DNA of 9,722 bases, from NCBI GenBank assembly GCA_964506645.1, contig CAZDML010000078.1:1-9722 (forward strand), written 5' to 3'. The notes under the pieces are model-generated. The model ran no database searches and had not been told where the DNA came from. It saw only the letters and a program-made list of their open reading frames with translations. This DNA comes from CAZDML01 sp964506645. GTDB lineage: Bacteria > Elusimicrobiota > Elusimicrobia > 2-01-FULL-59-12. Position 1 is the stretch's first letter; each line of letters opens with the position of its first letter. Position numbers and translations under genes: made by a program. This document shows positions 6,136 to 9,722 of the stretch, in pieces.

Positions 6136-6540
6136 TTATCGACGAGCGGAGAGTTTTTTGAGGGTGTCCCAGTTGGCCAATACATCCTTGGAGGTTTTCA
6201 TAGACCTCTTTCCCAGGAGGCGGCGATGTTCCCGGGTATAGCCAAAGACATGGGGGTGACGGAGGGTCAGCTTGCGGGTGAGGTGGCGGATGACGTCATC
6301 GATATCAAACCGGCCCTTTTCCTGGGCCAATTGTGCGTGGAAGACCACTTGGAGAAGGAGATCCCCCAGCTCTTCTTCCATATTGGGGATATCCTTTTTC
6401 CGGACGGCCGACTTAAACTCATGGGCTTCTTCAAAAAGGTACTTCAGAAGCGAGGCATGGGTCTGCTTTCGGTCCCAGGGGCACCCCTTGGGCGACCTGA
6501 GCTTGGCCATGACCTTCACGAGCTTGTCGAATGATTTCAC
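6136..6540 (-). CDS. mazG: MazG-like nucleoside triphosphate pyrophosphohydrolase, single-domain form
   Basis: A 134-aa protein of the MazG all-alpha NTP pyrophosphatase family, which hydrolyses (d)NTPs, possibly non-canonical or damaged ones, to NMP and PPi. The family opening is clear: LRSPKGCPWDRKQTHASL (residues 13-30). The metal-binding ExxE...ExxD pattern follows in FEEAHEF (about 36-42) and MEEELGDLLLQVVFHAQ (about 54-70). FDIDDV and RHPHVFG are the usual downstream blocks. Many MazG proteins carry two such domains and about 260 aa. This one stops just after the VLANWDTLKK segment, so it is a one-domain form, and nothing suggests a recent frameshift. The start is GTG at 6540-6538. There is no Shine-Dalgarno site, but a perfect TATAAT lies 8 nt upstream. 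The gene is divergent from tRNA-Leu and 116 bp upstream of the small-gene pair. Confidence 0.9.
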   Translation of the reverse strand: MKSFDKLVKVMAKLRSPKGCPWDRKQTHASLLKYLFEEAHEFKSAVRKKDIPNMEEELGDLLLQVVFHAQLAQEKGRFDIDDVIRHLTRKLTLRHPHVFGYTREHRRLLGKRSMKTSKDVLANWDTLKKLSARR

Positions 6541-6548
6541 AGGGCAAA

Positions 6549-6554
6549 ATTATA
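6549..6554 (-). promoter_or_regulatory. Perfect -10 box immediately upstream of mazG
   Basis: The complement of ATTATA (6549-6554) is TATAAT, a full match to the -10 consensus, ending 8 nt before the GTG start. Transcription would begin at about 6542, giving an almost leaderless message. No good -35 box is seen. The same AT-rich patch contains TATAAG on the plus strand (6553-6558), which could serve the divergent tRNA-Leu gene. Confidence 0.5.
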
Positions 6555-6576
6555 TAAGATGTCTAAACGATTTTTT

Positions 6577-6663
6577 GGTCGGTTGGCGGAATTGGCAGAC
6601 GCGTACGGTTCAGGGCCGTATGGCCGCAAGGCTTTGGGGGTTCAACTCCCCCACCGACCACCA
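6577..6663 (+). tRNA. tRNA-Leu, anticodon CAG
   Basis: A complete class II cloverleaf. Acceptor stem GGTCGGT (6577-6583) pairs with ACCGACC (6653-6659). The D-arm contains GGAATTGGCAGAC. The anticodon stem is TACGG/CCGTA with loop TTCAGGG, giving anticodon CAG (6611-6613), which reads CUG. The long variable arm contains GCC-GCAA-GGC. The T-arm is GGGGG-TTCAACT-CCCCC. The discriminator A is followed by an encoded CCA (6661-6663). The smpB start codon is only 16 nt beyond. Confidence 0.97.
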
Positions 6664-6679
6664 CTTTGTACTCCTCTCC

Positions 6680-7156
6680 ATGACGAAACCCGAGAAACCA
6701 GTACCGCCCAAGATTTCCAACCGTGAAGCTCGGCATGCGTATCACATTCTCGAGAGTTTTGAGGCCGGGATCGCCCTGAAAGGTCCGGAAGTGAAGTCGC
6801 TCCGGGCTGGGAAAGCCAGTCTGCAGGACAGTTTTGCGCGGGTTGAACGCGGAGAGGTCTTCCTCTATAACATGCACATCACCCCCTATACCTATACCCA
6901 TCACGAGGACCTGTCTCCCACTCGGACCCGGAAGCTTCTCTTGCACCGTTCTCAGATTCATAAGTTAGAGGGTCGCGTGCAGGAAAAGGGCCTCACCCTC
7001 ATCCCCCTGGATGCTTATTTCACAGTGAAAGGGCATGTGAAGATCAATTTAGCCATCGCCAAGGGCAAGAAAGGCCCGGATAAGCGCGACGATCTTAAGC
7101 GGCGGGATATCGAGCGTGAGACCCGCAGGGAGTTCAGAGGACGTGCAAAGTTTTAG
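6680..7156 (+). CDS. smpB: SsrA-binding protein SmpB
   Basis: A 158-aa protein, normal length for SmpB, which binds tmRNA and brings it to ribosomes stalled on mRNAs lacking a stop codon (trans-translation). Family blocks are all present: ISNREARHAYHILESFEAG near the N-terminus, IALKGPEVKSLRAGKASLQDSF, the MHITPYTYTHHEDLSPTRTRKLLLHRSQI core, YFTVKGHVKINLAIAKGKK, and the basic C-terminal tail KRDDLKRRDIERETRREFRG that reaches into the empty mRNA channel. The ATG at 6680 is where homology begins; upstream in frame the sequence runs through tRNA-Leu and antisense to mazG, so it is not coding there. No Shine-Dalgarno site is visible in the 16 nt between the tRNA CCA end and the ATG, so the gene is probably co-transcribed with the tRNA or has an unusual start. 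tRNA-Ser follows 27 nt after the stop. Confidence 0.97.
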   Translation: MTKPEKPVPPKISNREARHAYHILESFEAGIALKGPEVKSLRAGKASLQDSFARVERGEVFLYNMHITPYTYTHHEDLSPTRTRKLLLHRSQIHKLEGRVQEKGLTLIPLDAYFTVKGHVKINLAIAKGKKGPDKRDDLKRRDIERETRREFRGRAKF

Positions 7157-7157
7157 G

Positions 7158-7163
7158 TAGAAT
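7158..7163 (+). promoter_or_regulatory. Possible -10 box for tRNA-Ser
   Basis: TAGAAT (5 of 6 matches) starts one base after the smpB stop codon and lies 20 nt before the tRNA, so transcription would start about 14 nt upstream of the mature 5' end. The only -35 candidate, TTCAGA at 7133-7138, has a poor 19-bp spacing, so read-through from smpB is an equal alternative. Confidence 0.3.
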
Positions 7164-7183
7164 AAGGCACTTGTAAGACCAGC

Positions 7184-7270
7184 GGAGAGATGACCGAGTG
7201 GTTGAAGGTACCGCTCTCGAAAAGCGGCAGGGGCGTAAGCTCCTCGTGGGTTCGAATCCCACTCTCTCCG
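7184..7270 (+). tRNA. tRNA-Ser, anticodon CGA
   Basis: A class II tRNA. Acceptor GGAGAGA (7184-7190) pairs with TCTCTCC (7263-7269). The D-arm contains ACCGAGTGGTTGAAGGT. The anticodon stem is CCGCT/AGCGG with loop CTCGAAA, giving anticodon CGA (7218-7220), which reads UCG. The long variable arm is AGGGGC-GTAA-GCTCCT. The T-arm is GTGGG-TTCGAAT-CCCAC, and the discriminator is G at 7270. CCA is not encoded, unlike the nearby tRNA-Leu. Flanking CCAGC and GCTGG extend the acceptor helix in the precursor. Confidence 0.97.
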
Positions 7271-7303
7271 CTGGCCCTATAGACTTGGCTGTAGAACCCC
7301 GGT

Positions 7304-7309
7304 TATAAT
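7304..7309 (+). promoter_or_regulatory. Perfect -10 box upstream of mscL
   Basis: TATAAT (7304-7309) lies 31 bp before the mscL ATG, allowing a leader of about 25 nt that includes the Shine-Dalgarno site. No convincing -35 box is present at 17 bp; TTGGCT (7285-7290) is only 13 bp away. The promoter probably drives mscL and the downstream OmpA-family gene. Confidence 0.5.
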
Positions 7310-7340
7310 CACCCCCATCCCAAAATACAAGGAGGCTCAC

Positions 7341-7751
7341 ATGCTGAAAGACTTTAAAGCCTTTATTATGCGCGGCAATGTCGTGGATATGGCGGTCGGT
7401 GTCATTATCGGAGCGGCGTTCGGAAAGATCGTCTCTTCTCTGGTCAGCGATGTCTTGATGCCGCCGATCGGATTGGTTGTCGGCGGGATTGATTTCAGCA
7501 ATTTGGCCGTGACGCTGAAAGCCGCCGATGGCGCTTCCAAGGCCGTGACGCTCAATTATGGGGTGTTCATTAATCACACCATTGATTTCCTCATTGTGTC
7601 CTTCTGTGTGTTTATGGTTGTGAAAATGGCCAACAGCTTTAAAAAGGAAGCACCCGCGCCGGCGCCTTCCGAGAAAGCGTGCCCGCAGTGCCTCATGCTG
7701 ATTCCCATTGCGGCGAAGAAATGCGGCCACTGTACCTCGTCTATTGCGTAA
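7341..7751 (+). CDS. mscL: Large-conductance mechanosensitive channel MscL with a C-terminal zinc-ribbon tail
   Basis: A 136-aa inner-membrane channel that opens under membrane tension and releases solutes during hypo-osmotic shock. The N-terminus MLKDFKAFIMRGNVVDMAVGVIIGAAFGKIVSSLVSD is split between the short amphipathic helix and TM1 (about 15-45), the pore-lining helix with its small residues. LMPPIGL ends TM1. A short periplasmic loop (about 50-74) precedes TM2 (about 75-97, ending VVKMANSF). Instead of the usual helical bundle, the C-terminus has a linker KKEAPAPAPSEKA and then a four-Cys knuckle, C114-PQ-C117 and C128-GH-C131, a CxxC-x10-CxxC pattern known in some MscL variants. AAGGAGG lies 8 nt before the ATG. 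The gene follows tRNA-Ser by 70 bp and precedes the OmpA-family gene by 29 bp. Confidence 0.96.
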   Translation: MLKDFKAFIMRGNVVDMAVGVIIGAAFGKIVSSLVSDVLMPPIGLVVGGIDFSNLAVTLKAADGASKAVTLNYGVFINHTIDFLIVSFCVFMVVKMANSFKKEAPAPAPSEKACPQCLMLIPIAAKKCGHCTSSIA

Positions 7752-7780
7752 GATTTGCATACATATAAAAGGAGACTCAT

Positions 7781-8821
7781 ATGAATCGTGTGATTAAAGG
7801 AATGGTTATTGGGATCCTCTGTGCCTTTGTGGCGCCAGGGGTCAAAGCAGAAGATTTAACAGGCCGTTGTGGGATTGGTGTCGATGCCGGGGCTGCGATC
7901 CCGGTAGGCGGAGCGTTTGTTCGAGATAACGGCGATGTCGGTCCAGCCGCCGGCGTGTTTCTTCGCCATGGATTTAGCTCCCATTGGGGGGCTGCGCTCG
8001 GATACGAAAATCTGTCGTTCGATAATAATCTCAAAGTGGACAATGTCCTGCTCTCAGGGATTTATTCGTTCATGCCGGAAAAGCGTTGGACGCCGACCGC
8101 TCTGGTGGGTGCAGGATTGGGCGCCGGGATTGGCAATCGTGATTTTAACGACTTCGCGGCCAAAGCGGGACTGGGAGTGGATTACTTCTTGAACTCTGAT
8201 TGGTCGGTTGGTCTGCAGGCGGTCTATCATTTTGTCTCTGAGACCGGAGATGCAACCCGTGTAGCGCACGCGATTGTGCCGGGCGCCAACCTCACCTATT
8301 ACTTTGGCAAAGACGGCGCTCCGGCGCCGGCTCCGAAACCTGCGCCGGTTGTAGAAAAGAAGGCTCCGGTGGATTCCGATGGTGATGGAGTCATCGATGA
8401 CCGAGACCGCTGTCCCAACACCCCACGCGGTGCAAAAGTCGATGGCAATGGCTGTCCGGAAAAAGCACCTGAGAAAGTCAGCATCGAGCTCAAAGTCTTG
8501 TTTGATACGGCGAAATCGGATGTGAAGCCGCAGTACAACGATGAAATTAAGCAGGTGGCGGACTTTATGCGCAGCTATCCGAATACTTCGGCAGAAATCG
8601 AAGGCCATACGGACAGCCTGGGCAACCATGACTACAACGTCGGCCTTTCCCAGCGCCGCGCCGATGCCGTGAAGCAGGTGCTGATCGATAAGTTCGGGGT
8701 CAGCGCTTCCCGCTTAAGTGCGAAGGGCTACGGTCCCGATCGTCCAGTGGCGTCCAACGATACCGCAGAAACGCGCGCTAAGAACCGCCGCGTGGTCGCG
8801 ACGATCACAGCACAGAAGTAG
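7781..8821 (+). CDS. OmpA-family outer-membrane protein (barrel, TSP3-like linker and peptidoglycan-binding domain)
   Basis: A 346-aa protein with a signal peptide (MNRVIKGMVIGILCAFVAPG, cleavage probably after VKA near residue 23). Residues about 25-178 form an eight-stranded-barrel-like region rich in Gly and aromatics, ending ANLTYYFG. A proline/alanine linker (PAPAPKPAPVV) follows, then a thrombospondin type 3-like calcium motif DSDGDGVIDDRDRCPNTP (about 199-216) with a paired Cys. The C-terminal OmpA domain (about 233-346) has LFDTAKSDV, the diaminopimelate-site Asp in EGHTDSLG and the Arg in RAKNRRV. It therefore links the outer membrane to peptidoglycan. AAAGGAG sits 6-7 nt before the ATG. 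The gene is 29 bp after mscL and is probably co-transcribed with it. A GC-rich hairpin follows the stop codon. Confidence 0.95.
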   Translation: MNRVIKGMVIGILCAFVAPGVKAEDLTGRCGIGVDAGAAIPVGGAFVRDNGDVGPAAGVFLRHGFSSHWGAALGYENLSFDNNLKVDNVLLSGIYSFMPEKRWTPTALVGAGLGAGIGNRDFNDFAAKAGLGVDYFLNSDWSVGLQAVYHFVSETGDATRVAHAIVPGANLTYYFGKDGAPAPAPKPAPVVEKKAPVDSDGDGVIDDRDRCPNTPRGAKVDGNGCPEKAPEKVSIELKVLFDTAKSDVKPQYNDEIKQVADFMRSYPNTSAEIEGHTDSLGNHDYNVGLSQRRADAVKQVLIDKFGVSASRLSAKGYGPDRPVASNDTAETRAKNRRVVATITAQK

Positions 8822-8844
8822 TTTTTAGATACGTACGAACCCCG

Positions 8845-8877
8845 GGGCCTGGTCTCGATACGAGGCCAGGCCCTTCT
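8845..8877 (+). terminator. Strong hairpin with poor T tract between the OmpA-family and DUF481-type genes
   Basis: GGGCCTGG (8845-8852) pairs with CCAGGCCC (8866-8873). A T-G wobble and CTCG/CGAG continue the stem to a three-base ATA loop, making 13 bp in all. Only TTCT follows, so termination may be partial. The DUF481-type gene's Shine-Dalgarno site is 11 nt further on and no promoter is visible between, so this may set a lower read-through level for that gene or protect the upstream mRNA end. Confidence 0.6.
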
Positions 8878-8897
8878 ATCAAAAAGGAGTGACTCTC

Positions 8898-9626
8898 ATG
8901 TTTACATTGCTTCGACGTTTCATTGCCGTGGCCGTTCTTATGAACAGTGTGTCTGCCGTGCATGCGGAAACCACTAAAGCCTGGAAAGACACGGGTGAGT
9001 TTTCGCTGGTGACGACCAACGGAAACAGCAAAACCACAACGACTTCTGCAAAAAACACCTTTAGCTATGCTTTTACACCGCGGACCTCGCTAGACCTTAT
9101 TGGCGGTGGCTTGGGTTCCTCGAGTAAAGGGACGGTAACGGCAGAGCAATACAATGCCAGCGAAAAGGTGTCCCATAAGCTGACCGATCGGCTATCGGTG
9201 TACGAACGTTTTGGTTGGGATAAAGACCGCTTCGCCGGAATCCGCAACCGCTACGATGCCTCAACCGGTCTGGGCTATAAGCTGCTGGATTTAGCGGCGG
9301 ATAAACTCGACTCCGAGCTCGGTGGCGGGTATATCAATGAAGAACGTACCAATGCGCCGCGCAATGAATTTGCTGCGGGCCGTGCGTATACGAAGTATCA
9401 GCACATCTTTAATGAGAGCACGAAGTTCTCGCAGGACTTTGAATACCTGCATAACTTCAAAGACAGCGACGGCTATCGGTTTAACGCCGAAACAGCGCTT
9501 ATCACAGCGCTTTCAACGCATTTATCGCTGAAAACATCTTTCCTTTGGAAACGCAACGGCAAACCAACGCCGGGCGTTGTGAAGGATGACACAACGACCA
9601 GCATCGCGCTCATCGTCAATTACTAA
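8898..9626 (+). CDS. DUF481 (YdiY-like) outer-membrane beta-barrel protein
   Basis: The protein is 242 aa from the ATG at 8898, chosen because AAGGAG (8884-8889) is 8 nt upstream and the signal peptide starts there (MFTLLRRFIAVAVLMNSVSA, cleavage after VHA near residue 23). The mature protein begins ETTKAWKDTGEFSLVTTNGNSKTTTTS, the family's opening (a tryptophan followed by GEFSL-NGNS-). It then alternates amphipathic beta strands with charged turns: the YERFGWDKDRFAGIRNRYDASTGLGY block at about 95-120, a GGGYINEER block, and a final SIALIVNY strand ending in an aromatic residue, as typical of outer-membrane barrels. DUF481 proteins are predicted salt-stress-associated barrels without a firm function. 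Proximity to mscL and the OmpA-family gene fits an envelope-homeostasis cluster. Confidence 0.88.
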   Translation: MFTLLRRFIAVAVLMNSVSAVHAETTKAWKDTGEFSLVTTNGNSKTTTTSAKNTFSYAFTPRTSLDLIGGGLGSSSKGTVTAEQYNASEKVSHKLTDRLSVYERFGWDKDRFAGIRNRYDASTGLGYKLLDLAADKLDSELGGGYINEERTNAPRNEFAAGRAYTKYQHIFNESTKFSQDFEYLHNFKDSDGYRFNAETALITALSTHLSLKTSFLWKRNGKPTPGVVKDDTTTSIALIVNY

Positions 9627-9646
9627 ACGTCGATCCCAGTTTGCGG

Positions 9647-9655
9647 TGCTACAAT
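9647..9655 (+). promoter_or_regulatory. Extended -10 promoter for the gene at the right edge
   Basis: TGC followed by TACAAT (9650-9655) is an extended -10 element with 5 of 6 core matches. The ATG begins only 6 nt after the box, so the transcript would start at or beside the initiation codon. No -35 box of quality is seen at 17 bp, which extended -10 promoters can tolerate. Confidence 0.45.
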
Positions 9656-9661
9656 AGCGCC

Positions 9662-9722
9662 ATGAAACTGTTTTTCAAAATTCTAGGTGGTTGTGCAGCG
9701 CTGGCGGTGCTCGTCCTTGTGG
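9662..9722 (+). CDS. Start of an exported or membrane protein, truncated by the window edge
   Basis: Only the first 20 codons are visible: MKLFFKILGGCAALAVLVLV, a short basic start and then a continuous hydrophobic run. This is a signal peptide or membrane anchor; the Gly-Cys in GGC could be a lipobox only if the core were shorter, so a lipoprotein is unlikely. Such starts are common in AsmA-like and other envelope proteins, but the fragment is too short to assign. No Shine-Dalgarno site precedes the ATG, while an extended -10 box lies 6 nt upstream. Confidence 0.6.
   Translation, partial: MKLFFKILGGCAALAVLVLV

Noticed and set aside
6272..6679. N-terminal extension of SmpB to 294 aa
   Set aside because: The upstream part is antisense to mazG and passes through the whole tRNA-Leu; SmpB homology begins only at 6680.
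7764..7769. TATAAA as a promoter for the OmpA-family gene
   Set aside because: It abuts the Shine-Dalgarno site, so a transcript starting 7 nt later would lose that site; co-transcription with mscL is more likely.

Overview
The window is bacterial, moderately GC-rich and gene-dense. It looks like a diderm: it holds an OmpA-type barrel with a peptidoglycan-binding domain, a DUF481-type outer-membrane protein and a secreted protein. The left end belongs to a very long ORF joining an alpha-glucan phosphorylase-like domain to a GH77-like glucanotransferase domain and C-terminal membrane segments. Very large multidomain ORFs are known from deep-branching diderms such as Omnitrophota, but assignment to that group is inference from gene style only; no 16S rRNA or marker tree is available here.

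Layout. Positions 1-3871 (+): the end of a large carbohydrate-active protein, broken by a 10-N scaffold gap at 1371-1380. 3962-4777 (+): an unrecognised secreted protein behind a sigma70-like promoter that predicts an almost leaderless mRNA. 4930-5325 (+): a stand-alone receiver-domain response regulator preceded by two small dyads. 5326-5681: a 356-bp non-coding convergent zone with heptamer-based repeats, a 26-bp inverted repeat and two oppositely oriented intrinsic terminators. 5682-6019 (-): two tiny overlapping genes, one encoding a 49-aa double-CxxC protein, behind a candidate promoter with direct repeats. 6136-6540 (-): a single-domain MazG-like pyrophosphohydrolase. 6577-7270 (+): tRNA-Leu(CAG), smpB and tRNA-Ser(CGA) packed together. 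7341-9626 (+): mscL with a zinc-ribbon tail, an OmpA-family protein and a DUF481-type protein. 9662-9722: the start of another exported or membrane protein.

How they fit together. The right half is a translation-quality and envelope block: ribosome rescue (SmpB) beside two class II tRNAs, followed by osmotic protection (MscL) and outer-membrane proteins. The left half concerns alpha-glucan (glycogen or maltodextrin) processing: phosphorolysis plus disproportionation on one polypeptide is a biochemically sensible pair. Two styles of translation start coexist. Several genes have clear Shine-Dalgarno sites, while others have no such site and a -10 element only 6-9 nt before the start codon.

The least explained parts are the repeat-rich zone at 5331-5671, the small zinc-ribbon gene pair, and the membrane-anchored phosphorylase/GH77 fusion.
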